DNA from: Fibrobacter sp. UWH6
GTDB lineage: Bacteria > Fibrobacterota > Fibrobacteria > Fibrobacterales > Fibrobacteraceae
Assembly (NCBI RefSeq): GCF_900142465.1
Contig: NZ_FRAX01000001.1
Span: forward strand, 372,001 to 436,000
Direction of reading: 5' to 3'
DNA length: 64,000 bases
A program made the position numbers and the translations under genes. This document shows, one piece after another, positions 15,719 through 23,741 of the stretch (position 1 is the stretch's first letter; each line of letters begins with the position of its first letter). Below the pieces are notes generated by a model, which was not told where the DNA came from, did no database searches, and was given only the letters and a program-made list of their open reading frames with translations.

Positions 15719-16489
15719 TTATTCTGCGGGATCCACAACCGGGGTGATTTCTGCGTCATCGCCACCGAATCCGCCCCAGGAGCCTTCGCCCCAGTTAAAG
15801 CCGCTGTTGTCGCCGTCACCGCCGAATCCCCAGCCGCTCAAGTCCATGGTCCATTCGCCATCCTTGCAGACGTAGGTGAAGCTCATGCCCAGGCCGGTGT
15901 CCACTTCCTTGGTGGCGCCATCTTCGGTGCAGGAGTTATCGCCTTGTTGCCATTCGCCGTCCTTGCAGACCATCGAAAATCCCATCATTTCCTGGGTTGC
16001 GCCCTCGGTGCAGGAGTTATCGATGCCCCATTGGCCGTCCTTGCAGATGTATGTTATTTCCATGCCCATCATGGTCGTGGAGGTGGTTTCGCCTTCATTG
16101 GCGGCGGTGCATTCCGGCATGTTTTCGAACTGGTTTGCGAAGTCGCCCCAGCCCGTGGTATCGATGTTGTTGAAGAGGGAGTCGAGAGTGCTTGGGTCAA
16201 AGTCCCCAATGGGGTTGTCGCCCTTATTGCCTTCGTCCTTGTTGTTTTCGCTCGGGTTTTCTTCGGCCTGAGTGGCGGAAGATGCCGGAGTATCTGCTTC
16301 TGCAGCAGAAGATGCCGGGTCGGTTGCGTCTGCAGAGGAAGTGGGCTGGTTCGGGTCTTCCGCAGGTTCGACGCTGGAACTTGAAACTTCTGGTTCTTCT
16401 GCAGAGGATGAGGTGGATGAATCGCCACAAGCTACAAGTCCGAAAGTTGCAGCCAGTGCGACGATAGAAGAGATTCCCTTGATATTCTT
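15719..16489 (-). pseudogene. Repeat-containing lipoprotein gene with no standard start codon
   Basis: The frame is open from just after a stop at 16490-16492 to 15719, about 257 codons. It encodes a classic lipoprotein signal (NIKGISSIVALAATFGLVACG, lipobox LVAC), a Ser/Glu-rich linker, and three repeats of the form CTEGAT...CKDGEW, each with paired cysteines, ending in a Gly/Asp-rich tail. There is no ATG, GTG or TTG before the lipobox; the first ATG is at 16120, inside the mature protein. AAGGAG lies at the expected distance from AAG at 16487-16489, exactly where ATG is expected. This suggests a single T-to-A change in the start codon, a non-standard start, or a sequencing error. The coding part shows no other damage. 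Function unknown; probably an outer-membrane surface lipoprotein. Confidence 0.6.
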
Positions 16490-16601
16490 TTAGGCTCCTT
16501 TATAATTCCCTAAACGTGTACGGAAAATATATGCTGTTGGTGGGTGGTTTGCCAATGGAAAAATGATTGCACTAATGAAAAACGTTGTAGGGCTTTACAA
16601 T

Positions 16602-16631
16602 GCAAAAAAGACCTCCGGAGAGGTCTTTTAT
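16602..16631 (-). terminator. Terminator of the M23 peptidase gene
   Basis: GACCTC-CGGA-GAGGTC hairpin flanked by A-run and T-run; on the minus strand it directly follows the gene ending at 16659. Confidence 0.88.
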
Positions 16632-16658
16632 AGGTTTAACTTTGCGATGGTCGCTACG

Positions 16659-18677
16659 TTACATTCCGGGAATCGTGATGGTGTAGCTGGCCTTGTGACC
16701 GGCTTCATCCTTGATCTGGATGGTGATGTCTTCGCCGGCGTCGGGGAGCTTTTCGCTTTCCAGGACGATTTCGCGAGGTTCGGAATCATATTCGACTGCG
16801 ATCCACCTGTTACCTGCCTTGACGGTGATATCGTTGCCGGATTCAATGCCGTCGTACTTATACATCAGGGGAATCCTGAGGGCTGTCTGGCGGGTGCCGC
16901 TGATGATCATGTCGGCCCAGTAGGGGAAGCCCAGAGTGGGTGCGTCGGGATTGTCGATGTTGGCAATGTCGCGAAGTTCGTTGGCGCTGGCGCAGCGCTT
17001 CTTGCCCTTGTTCTGCTTGCTGAAAATGAACCAGTTGCGGCTGGTTTCGCCCAGCCAGTAGAGCGGAGCGGAATTGTCGGGGTTTTCGATACAGACGTTC
17101 CAGTTCTTCAGCTGCAATCCCTTGGGGTGGAATTCGATGAAGTCCAGGCTGTCGGTGTGGTTGCGGGTGACTGCCAAGACGCGGATGGCGGTATCGCCTG
17201 CAACGGGAATGCCGGAAATCTTCTGGCTGATTGCTACGTTGCCCAGCTTGGTATTCCAGTTGATGCTGGTCTGGTATTTCTTGTAGGTGAACAGCTGGAT
17301 GTCTTCGTCAACAGCCTTGCCATCGCCAGACTGAGAAGCGCTTGCGGAATAGTGGATGGTTGTCATGTTGGGGTAGGTGTCTACCACCTTGGCCAATGCG
17401 ATAGGCTTGTGTTCAAAGACTTTGCACAGGTCTTCTGCGATGACACCGTCCTTTCCGATGGCGGAGAACTGCATGCCGTTCTTGCAGTTAAAGAAATCGA
17501 TCATGGGGCGGGCAATGGCTGTGAACAACGGAGTTGTCTGGGTCTTTGTCAACTGCAAATCTCGATTGTCCTTGCACTTGGAACGGAAGCTGAATTTCTT
17601 CTTGGTGACGTTTCCTGCAAAGTCCTCGATTTCCATGGTGTAGGTGGAAAGGGGGGCAATCTTTGCGTTGATGTAATGCCAGTCGCCTGCGGTGTCCGCC
17701 TCTTCTGTCCAGAGGAGCTGATTGCGGATATTGGTCATGCGGCTGAAACGCAAGGTATCCAGACGTTCGTCGAAAATCTTTTCGTCGTAACGCCACATGG
17801 TGATGCGGCGGACTGACATGGGATTTTCTTTGGGAGTGCGGCTGTAGTCGGCGATCTTTACCGCCAGATTTAAATTGAATTCGTTCTTGACCGGGGTGAC
17901 AATGCAGCCCTTTTCGATGGCTTCGGGGGCGGTGAATGCCAATTCATTGTCCTGCCAGACGGCGGCGCCGAAAATCTGGGGGGCGATGGTGTCCGAAAAT
18001 TCGATGTTGGACAGTGCCGGGTTGATGACGCGGTCGTTGTCCAGGCGGGTTTCGATATGAAGATGGGGGTTGCCGATGCCGGTGCTTCCGGAATAGGTCA
18101 GGACGTCGCCCTTCTTGTATGCGGTTCCCGGTCTGACGGTTACATCATTCTTCTTTGTGGCGTACTGCTGCTTGGATACCAGGTCGTCCAACACGCCGAA
18201 GCTGCTCTGGTGGGCGAATACCCAGGTCTTGCCGCTACGACCCTGGAAGTACATGGCCTTGCCGTAGCCGAAGGGGGAGACCTTCAGTTCCTTGACCACG
18301 CCGTCTTCGGGGGCGTAGATGGGCCAGCCTTCTTCCATCTGGGTGGAGTAATCCAGACCGGCATGGTAACGGGTTCCGCGATTTTCACCGAAACTTGAAG
18401 TCAAGTAGGCGTCCCGTCCAAAAGGATTGTATTTAGGTTCGACCTTGTTGGCGGCGGCTTCCCTTTCTTCCTTTTCGGCCTTCAGGGCGGCGGTGCTGCT
18501 GAAATCTTCGTTATTGACGGAGATTCCCTGCTGCTCCTTGACGCAATCTTCGTAGGCGAAGGCGTCCATGGTTTCTTCGTTGCATTCTTCGGCGAATGCG
18601 TGGATGGGGAGTAGCGCGGCCGCAAGGACCAGGGCTCCTCTCAGAAAATTGTTTGTCGTTAACCTAACCTTATTCAT
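16659..18677 (-). CDS. Exported M23 family metallopeptidase
   Basis: A 672-residue protein with a signal peptide (FLRGALVLAAALLPIHAFA). The LytM/M23 domain lies at about residues 85-225: RYHAGLDYS gives the first His and Asp zinc ligands and HLHIETR gives the HxH motif, so the zinc site is complete. Known of the family: Gly-Gly or peptidoglycan peptide-bridge endopeptidases. The C-terminal 430 residues are beta-rich and unrecognised; they resemble the large periplasmic regions in Fibrobacter/Bacteroidota M23 proteins. Inferred role: cell-wall remodelling in the periplasm. Flanked by a terminator downstream and the tRNA-Ala unit upstream. Confidence 0.88.
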   Translation of the reverse strand: MNKVRLTTNNFLRGALVLAAALLPIHAFAEECNEETMDAFAYEDCVKEQQGISVNNEDFSSTAALKAEKEEREAAANKVEPKYNPFGRDAYLTSSFGENRGTRYHAGLDYSTQMEEGWPIYAPEDGVVKELKVSPFGYGKAMYFQGRSGKTWVFAHQSSFGVLDDLVSKQQYATKKNDVTVRPGTAYKKGDVLTYSGSTGIGNPHLHIETRLDNDRVINPALSNIEFSDTIAPQIFGAAVWQDNELAFTAPEAIEKGCIVTPVKNEFNLNLAVKIADYSRTPKENPMSVRRITMWRYDEKIFDERLDTLRFSRMTNIRNQLLWTEEADTAGDWHYINAKIAPLSTYTMEIEDFAGNVTKKKFSFRSKCKDNRDLQLTKTQTTPLFTAIARPMIDFFNCKNGMQFSAIGKDGVIAEDLCKVFEHKPIALAKVVDTYPNMTTIHYSASASQSGDGKAVDEDIQLFTYKKYQTSINWNTKLGNVAISQKISGIPVAGDTAIRVLAVTRNHTDSLDFIEFHPKGLQLKNWNVCIENPDNSAPLYWLGETSRNWFIFSKQNKGKKRCASANELRDIANIDNPDAPTLGFPYWADMIISGTRQTALRIPLMYKYDGIESGNDITVKAGNRWIAVEYDSEPREIVLESEKLPDAGEDITIQIKDEAGHKASYTITIPGM

Positions 18678-18781
18678 AGTGACAGGAAAGATACAAATTT
18701 GCTACAATGACTGCAACAGGCGTAGGGGAGGGATGGTGGAAAATCCGTTTCTCCCGGTAAACATCGAATGTGGTATAAAAG

Positions 18782-18812
18782 AAAAAGACCCGCATTTCTG
18801 CGAGTCTTTTTT
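18782..18812 (-). terminator. Terminator downstream of tRNA-Ala
   Basis: GACTCGCAGAAATGCGGGTC on the minus strand followed by a T-run; symmetric A-run allows use in both directions. Confidence 0.85.
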
Positions 18813-18814
18813 AG

Positions 18815-18887
18815 TGGAGCTAAGGAGATTCGAACTCCTGACCTCCTGCATGCCATGCAGGCGCTCTACCAACTGAGCTATAACCCC
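18815..18887 (-). tRNA. tRNA-Ala (anticodon GGC)
   Basis: The minus strand folds into a cloverleaf of 73 nt: acceptor GGGGTTA/TAGCTCC (one G-T), D-arm AGCTCAGTTGGTAGAGC, anticodon stem CCTGC/GCAGG with loop ATGGCAT (anticodon GGC), T-arm with GTTCGAATC, discriminator A. CCA is not encoded. Confidence 0.96.
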
Positions 18888-19003
18888 ATTCAGGTACGCC
18901 AAATATTGAAAATTATTTTGAAGTTGTCAAGGGGGAATGCAAAAAAAATTGATTTTTTTTGCAATTATGAATTACGAATTATGAGAAAACATAAGTGAAT
19001 GCA

Positions 19004-19032
19004 AAAAAAACGCAGGTATTACCCTGCGTCCT
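19004..19032 (-). terminator. Terminator of the cyclophilin gene
   Basis: ACGCAGGGTAATACCTGCGT hairpin (minus strand) followed by eight T. Confidence 0.88.
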
Positions 19033-19053
19033 TTAACCTTTATCCTTTCCGCT

Positions 19054-19599
19054 TTACGCTTTCTCGATCTTCACGGATTCGATAATCACGTCTTCATACG
19101 GTGCGTCGCGACGGTCGGTCTTTACGCCTGCGATTTCATCCAGGACTTCGAAGCCTTCGTAGAGCTGGCCGAAGACGGAGTAACCTTCAGCGGGGCCGCC
19201 GTTTGCCGGGTGGTCCAGGAAGTGGACATCTTCGCCGTGGACGATGAAGAACTGGGAACCGATGGAGTGGGGCATCATGGTCTTTGCCCAGCTGAGAGCG
19301 CCGCGCATGTGGGTGAGGCACGGATCGTACTTGTCGCCGATGGTGGTGCCCGGACCGCCTGCAGCGTGGCCACCGGTACCGTTACGGTTGGTGAAGTCGC
19401 CGCCCTGGATCATGAAGCCAGAGATGATACGATGGAACGGAGCGCCATCGTACTTGCCCTGCTTGGCCAGTTCAATGAAGTTGGTAGCGCATTCGCCGAC
19501 ACGTTCTTCGAAAAGACGCAGCTTCATCACGCCGTGGTTGGTGGTCATAATGGCGATGGTTTCGCCTGCCTGGGGCTTGTCCAGCTGATTAAAAGCCAT
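19054..19599 (-). CDS. Cyclophilin-type peptidyl-prolyl cis-trans isomerase
   Basis: A 181-residue cytoplasmic protein without signal peptide. Signature positions are visible: FHRIISGFMIQGGD (catalytic Arg and the cyclophilin signature), NGTGGHAAGG and SQFFIVHGED, with HFLD near the end of the active site. It catalyses proline isomerisation in protein folding. AGGAG-like GGAGAT precedes the ATG. Monocistronic, with its own terminator. The final codons overlap a dispersed pyrimidine-rich motif (19030-19063). Confidence 0.95.
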   Translation of the reverse strand: MAFNQLDKPQAGETIAIMTTNHGVMKLRLFEERVGECATNFIELAKQGKYDGAPFHRIISGFMIQGGDFTNRNGTGGHAAGGPGTTIGDKYDPCLTHMRGALSWAKTMMPHSIGSQFFIVHGEDVHFLDHPANGGPAEGYSVFGQLYEGFEVLDEIAGVKTDRRDAPYEDVIIESVKIEKA

Positions 19600-19753
19600 G
19601 GAATATCTCCTATTGATTAGGTTCGAAGCCCCTGGTTTGAGGCTCGAGAGGTTTGTTTTTTACGCAATATACATTATTAGGTGCCAATTTAACCGCCTTT
19701 TCTAATATAAAATCCGCCAAAAAAATCTGAAAATGCTAATTTCATGAAAAAAG

Positions 19754-19846
19754 TGATTAGTGGTTAGTGTTTAGTGGCTGGTAAGAATGTCATTACAGAA
19801 CCGCGAAAAACTGACCACTGTCTACTAACCACTGTTTACTAATATT
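19754..19846. repeat. Low-complexity TTAGTGG/CCACTAA repeats upstream of pyrR
   Basis: Several imperfect copies of TAGTGGTTAGTG (about 19755-19780) are followed by inverted copies (CCACTGTCTACTAACCACTG, about 19815-19840). They could form a long imperfect hairpin just before pyrR. Similar AACAGTGA-type micro-repeats occur at 63650-63710. Confidence 0.5.
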
Positions 19847-20404
19847 ATGAAAGACAACTGCAAGATTATTCGTGAACTGCTGTCTGCCCAGGCCATGGAA
19901 TTTGCCCTGGACGAGATGGCTGCAAAGATCGCAAAGATCCATCCTGCCGCCGACAATCTGGTGATTCTCGGTATGGCTAGTCGTGGCATTCCCCTGGCCA
20001 AGAAGCTGAAGGCCCGTCTGGATGCCAAGTTTGGTAGCCCTGTCGCATTCGGTAGCCTGGACGCTACTTTCTACCGTGATGACTTCCATTTCCGCAACCA
20101 CGTTTCCACCGAAATGCGCGTTACCGAAATGCCTGCCTCCGTGGAAGGCAAGACCGTTATCCTGGTAGACGATGTTCTTTATACTGGCAGGTCTACCTTG
20201 GCTGCCATGCGTGCTATTCTGGACCTGGGTCGTCCTGCTGCAATTCGTCTCTGTGTGCTGGTGGACCGCGGCCACCGTGAACTTCCCATTGCTCCGGATT
20301 GCGTGGGCCTGGCTGTGGAAACCGCCCAGAATCAGGAAGTCCGCGTAAAGATTGAACCTATTGACCAAGAAAATTCTGTTACTCTCGTAGAAGTGGAGGC
20401 TTAA
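19847..20404 (+). CDS. pyrR: PyrR-type pyrimidine regulator / uracil phosphoribosyltransferase
   Basis: A 185-residue protein of PRTase fold. The PRPP-binding loop VILVDDVLYTGRS is complete, and ASRGIPLAKKL provides the usual N-terminal binding segment. In many bacteria PyrR binds pyr mRNA to control attenuation and has uracil phosphoribosyltransferase activity; in pseudomonads pyrR heads a pyrR-pyrB-pyrC' operon in the same order as here. The next gene starts 1 base after its stop. The upstream 90 bp hold inverted repeats that could form a leader structure, but I do not recognise a PyrR-binding loop. Confidence 0.93.
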   Translation: MKDNCKIIRELLSAQAMEFALDEMAAKIAKIHPAADNLVILGMASRGIPLAKKLKARLDAKFGSPVAFGSLDATFYRDDFHFRNHVSTEMRVTEMPASVEGKTVILVDDVLYTGRSTLAAMRAILDLGRPAAIRLCVLVDRGHRELPIAPDCVGLAVETAQNQEVRVKIEPIDQENSVTLVEVEA

Positions 20405-20405
20405 A

Positions 20406-21365
20406 GTGAGCGCTTTGCAAATCAAGCATTTGTTCGGGCTCCAGGGCGTGTCCAAGCAGGACATTCGCACCATTTTGGATAATGCAAAACAGTTCCGTGA
20501 AATTCTGGAACGCCCCGTCAAGAAGGTGCCCAGCCTTCGCGGTCTTACCGTGGTGAACCTGTTCTTCGAAAACAGCACCCGTACCCGCACCAGTTTTGAG
20601 TTGGCCGAAAAGCGTCTGTCCGCTGACACTGTGAACTTCACTACTGCAAGCTCCAGTGTGAAGAAGGGTGAAACTCTGGTGGACACCCTCCGCAATATCG
20701 AATCCATGAAGATCGATATCGTGGTTGTCCGTCATAAGGGTACTGGCGTTCCCAAGTTCCTGGCAGACCATAGCAATGCAATTGTCGTGAATGCTGGCGA
20801 TGGCGCCCACGAACATCCCACACAGGGCTTGCTGGACATGTTGACCATCGAAGAAAAGCTGGGTACACTTGAAGGCAAGAAGGTGGCGATTATCGGTGAT
20901 ATCCGCCATAGCCGTGTGGCCCGTTCCAACATTTGGGGTATGACCACCATGGGTGCCCATGTCACCCTTTGCGGCCCTTCCACTCTGGTTCCCCGCAATA
21001 CTGAACTTCTCCAGTATCCCGAACTGGCTGGCTCCGTCAGCTGGGAAACTGACGTAAAGAAGGCTGTTCAGGATGCCGATGCTGTTATCGCCCTGCGTCT
21101 CCAGAAGGAACGTATGGATGACGCTCTTCTCCCCAGCATGCGTGAATACCGCAACTTCTTCGGTATCACGGAAGAAGTTCTTGCCTGCTGTAAGGACAAG
21201 GTGATCATTATGCATCCGGGTCCCATCAATCGTGGCGTGGAACTGGATTCCGACATCGCCGATGGTGAACATTCCGTAATTCTTGATCAGGTGACCAACG
21301 GCGTTGCTGTCCGTATGGCCGTACTCTTCCTGTTGGCTGGAGGTCGCGCAAATGAACAAGCCTAA
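20406..21365 (+). CDS. pyrB: Aspartate carbamoyltransferase catalytic subunit
   Basis: A 319-residue enzyme of de novo pyrimidine synthesis that joins carbamoyl phosphate to aspartate. Signature FFENSTRTRTSFELAEKRL (carbamoyl-phosphate site), HPTQGLLDMLTI and IMHPGPINRGVE (C-terminal substrate loop) are all present. A GTG start at 20406 is used, 1 base behind pyrR; GAGGC(T)TAAA precedes it. The 3' end overlaps pyrC' by 14 bases. No pyrI regulatory subunit gene is nearby, consistent with the class of ATCase that assembles with a dihydroorotase-like partner. Confidence 0.97.
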   Translation: MSALQIKHLFGLQGVSKQDIRTILDNAKQFREILERPVKKVPSLRGLTVVNLFFENSTRTRTSFELAEKRLSADTVNFTTASSSVKKGETLVDTLRNIESMKIDIVVVRHKGTGVPKFLADHSNAIVVNAGDGAHEHPTQGLLDMLTIEEKLGTLEGKKVAIIGDIRHSRVARSNIWGMTTMGAHVTLCGPSTLVPRNTELLQYPELAGSVSWETDVKKAVQDADAVIALRLQKERMDDALLPSMREYRNFFGITEEVLACCKDKVIIMHPGPINRGVELDSDIADGEHSVILDQVTNGVAVRMAVLFLLAGGRANEQA

Positions 21366-22635
21366 TGTTATGAATAATGTTGTTTTGAAGAACGTCCGCA
21401 TGTGGGACGGCAAGCAGTTCGTGATGAACGATAAGGTGGCCATTGCCGATGGCTATCTTGCCGACAAGAATTATTTCGATAACGCAAGTGAACCTGCCGC
21501 TGTTGTGGATTGCGAAGGCGCTCTTGCCATTCCCGCCCTGTTTGCTCTGGGTGTGGATTTCCAGGAACCGCTCCGCGATGACGTCTATACCATCAAGGAT
21601 GGTATCAATGCTATGCGTAAGGGAGGCTTCTACGGAGCCCTCTATGAAAGTGCTGCCAACCCGGTGGATGACAGCGAAAAGCTGGCCGCTCTTGAAAACC
21701 GTCTGGCAGGCAAGGACCTGAAGTTTGCTGTTCTTGGCGCCTATAGCGTTGAATTCGGCAGCGATCATTTGGCTGAAATGATGGAACTGGCTGAAGGTTC
21801 CGAAGAACTGGATGTATGTGGCGTGGCTGGCTTCGGCGATGGTAACGCAAGCATTCCGTCTACCCGCTTTATGCGTCTCGCCATGGAATACGGCAAGATG
21901 ACCGGCAAGCGTTTCTTCTTCCAGCCCATGGACAAGACTTTGCGCAAGAGCGGTTGCGTTCACGAAGGGGCTTACTCCGACATGCTTGGCATGAAGGGCA
22001 TTCCCCGTATTGCAGAAACCATTTCCGCTTACACCGTTCTGGAACTGGCCCGCTTCCTGCAGGTTCCCGTTCACTTCAAGCAGGTGACTTGCGGCGAAAC
22101 TCTGGACCTGATCCGCGACGCTCGTAAGAAGGGCATCGACGTAACCTGCGACGTGAACATCTATCATCTGATGTTTGACGATTCCATCCTGACTACTCTG
22201 GATTCTGCTTACCATGTGCTGCCGCCGTTCCGCGCCGCCACAGACCGCGAAGCCCTGTGGGCTGGTCTTGCCGACGGTACCGTTAACGCCATCAGCATGA
22301 ATCACACTCCGATCCTCCATCAGGATAAGGATGTGAACTTCGAAGATTCCCTGCCTGGCGCCGTTTCTCTGGAAGTGGCCCTGCCCGCCATCTGGAAGGA
22401 ACTGGTGGCCCGTCTTGGAGAAGCTAAGACTATTGAACTTCTTTCTACCGCTCCGGCAAAGATTGCTGGCGTAGAACCGGACGCAAAGCGTGTGAACTTG
22501 GTTGTACTTTCCGAAAAGTCTCACGTGGTGAAGGCTTCTGAAATTGCTGGCCATGTCTGCAACACGCCGCTCCTTGGCAAGGAAGTTCCTGCGACTATCA
22601 TCGGCTCCTACATCGGTGGTGTGTGGACTGAATGA
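21352..22635 (+). CDS. pyrC': Dihydroorotase-like protein, probably non-catalytic PyrC'
   Basis: A 427-residue amidohydrolase-fold protein encoded behind pyrB. The ATG at 21352 has GGAGG 7 nt upstream; a longer frame from 21304 overlaps pyrB and is not supported. The metal-binding DxHxH/R motif of active dihydroorotases is replaced by VDFQEP, and the catalytic STDHAP segment reads SMNHTP, so Asp is Asn. These losses match the inactive dihydroorotase homologues (PyrC') that are structural partners of ATCase in pseudomonads. An active PyrC must then be encoded elsewhere. The stop overlaps the PilZ-gene start by 4 bases (ATGA). Confidence 0.85.
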   Translation: MNKPNVMNNVVLKNVRMWDGKQFVMNDKVAIADGYLADKNYFDNASEPAAVVDCEGALAIPALFALGVDFQEPLRDDVYTIKDGINAMRKGGFYGALYESAANPVDDSEKLAALENRLAGKDLKFAVLGAYSVEFGSDHLAEMMELAEGSEELDVCGVAGFGDGNASIPSTRFMRLAMEYGKMTGKRFFFQPMDKTLRKSGCVHEGAYSDMLGMKGIPRIAETISAYTVLELARFLQVPVHFKQVTCGETLDLIRDARKKGIDVTCDVNIYHLMFDDSILTTLDSAYHVLPPFRAATDREALWAGLADGTVNAISMNHTPILHQDKDVNFEDSLPGAVSLEVALPAIWKELVARLGEAKTIELLSTAPAKIAGVEPDAKRVNLVVLSEKSHVVKASEIAGHVCNTPLLGKEVPATIIGSYIGGVWTE

Positions 22636-23645
22636 TTTTACCGATTCAATTAGTCTGGATTGCGTTTGTCGTAGTCCTGGTGCTTATCTTGTTGGTGCTG
22701 TTGGAAATCCATCGCATCAATTATCGCCGAGAAAACGAAGAAATTTTCGGGGCGAATGAGTTCGATGAAAAGGTGAAAGCCTTTGGACTCACAGACAAGG
22801 AGCGCCGGACTTTAGAGAAACTGGTTAGAGCTTCATCCTTTGAAAATAAGGATGCGGTTCTTAATTCGTCTGGACTTTTTGAAGCTGCGGTAACGAATTT
22901 CTATGACTTTCGTGATGTGTTTACCGTTCGCGATGAAACTGTAGCCGCCGTAGAAAGCATTCGAAAAAAAATGGATTTTACGGCGTCGAATTCATTGACG
23001 CAAGTTTGTTCTACAAGACAGTTTAATGTTGGCGACCGCATCGATCTTTATCTTGAAGAAGGGTCGGTGTTCAAGCATTCCATGATTGTTGCAAGGAATG
23101 AACGAGATTGGGCTATTTCTTACGATGGTAGTTGCGGCCCTGCGGAATACTTTGTTGAAAGAGAAGTCCTGGTCCGTTGGACTAGGCCCGATGATGCCGT
23201 TTACTCGACCAACCTGGTGGTGCGCTCCTGTATTCCCGGGCGATTGATTCTACCTCACTCGTCTGTGCTCGATAAGAAACAGCTTCGTCGTTGGGCTCGT
23301 GAACCGGTTGAGATTCCTGTTGAGGCGACTTTCCTTGACGGTACTGCTTGTGGTGGAATGCTCTTGGATTTGTCTGCTGGTGGTATTATGTTGGGCCTTC
23401 CTTCTGACTGTTTTTCGGGCCAGCAGGTGCGTCTAAGGTTTGACCTGCCTAGCTTTGGCGAAGAAATTGTGGATGTGGAGATAAGACGTAATTTGGGACG
23501 TCGGAACAAGGATTATCCGGAATATAACTGTTTAACGGCTTCCTTTACAGGTGCTTTTGGTTGGACCCAGGAGAGGGTTCTCCAGTATCTGTTTGAGGTA
23601 AATAAGTTGAAAAAAGAGTCGGAGAATGCAGAAAAGAGTGCGTAA
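22632..23645 (+). CDS. Membrane-anchored PilZ domain protein
   Basis: A 337-residue protein with one N-terminal transmembrane helix (about residues 7-25), a charged helical linker, a YcgR-like N-domain segment (FNVGDRIDLYLEEG) and a C-terminal PilZ domain. The c-di-GMP motifs are visible: RRWAREPVEIPVEA (RxxxR) and DLSAGGIMLG (D/NxSxxG). It should bind cyclic di-GMP and act on surface structures. It starts inside the pyrC' stop codon and precedes the pilMNOPQ operon by about 100 bp, so it links two unrelated-looking operons. A role in controlling type IV pili is inferred from position. Confidence 0.85.
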   Translation: MILPIQLVWIAFVVVLVLILLVLLEIHRINYRRENEEIFGANEFDEKVKAFGLTDKERRTLEKLVRASSFENKDAVLNSSGLFEAAVTNFYDFRDVFTVRDETVAAVESIRKKMDFTASNSLTQVCSTRQFNVGDRIDLYLEEGSVFKHSMIVARNERDWAISYDGSCGPAEYFVEREVLVRWTRPDDAVYSTNLVVRSCIPGRLILPHSSVLDKKQLRRWAREPVEIPVEATFLDGTACGGMLLDLSAGGIMLGLPSDCFSGQQVRLRFDLPSFGEEIVDVEIRRNLGRRNKDYPEYNCLTASFTGAFGWTQERVLQYLFEVNKLKKESENAEKSA

Positions 23646-23680
23646 CTACTTAATTTTCAATGAGTTAGCTGAAAAGCTGC

Positions 23681-23709
23681 TTGACATTTACCACTTATAA
23701 AGGTAGAAT
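23681..23709 (+). promoter_or_regulatory. Sigma-70-type promoter of the pilMNOPQ operon
   Basis: TTGACA at 23681-23686, a 17-nt spacer and TAGAAT at 23704-23709. The -35 box is a perfect consensus match and the spacing is optimal. It lies 33 nt before the pilM start. Confidence 0.8.
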
Positions 23710-23741
23710 TTACAAGGTATTGTTTCCAATCGGAGTTTATT

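Noticed and set aside
21304-21351. Longer N-terminus for pyrC'
   Set aside because: It would be read through the end of pyrB in another frame and has no family similarity; ATG 21352 has GGAGG.
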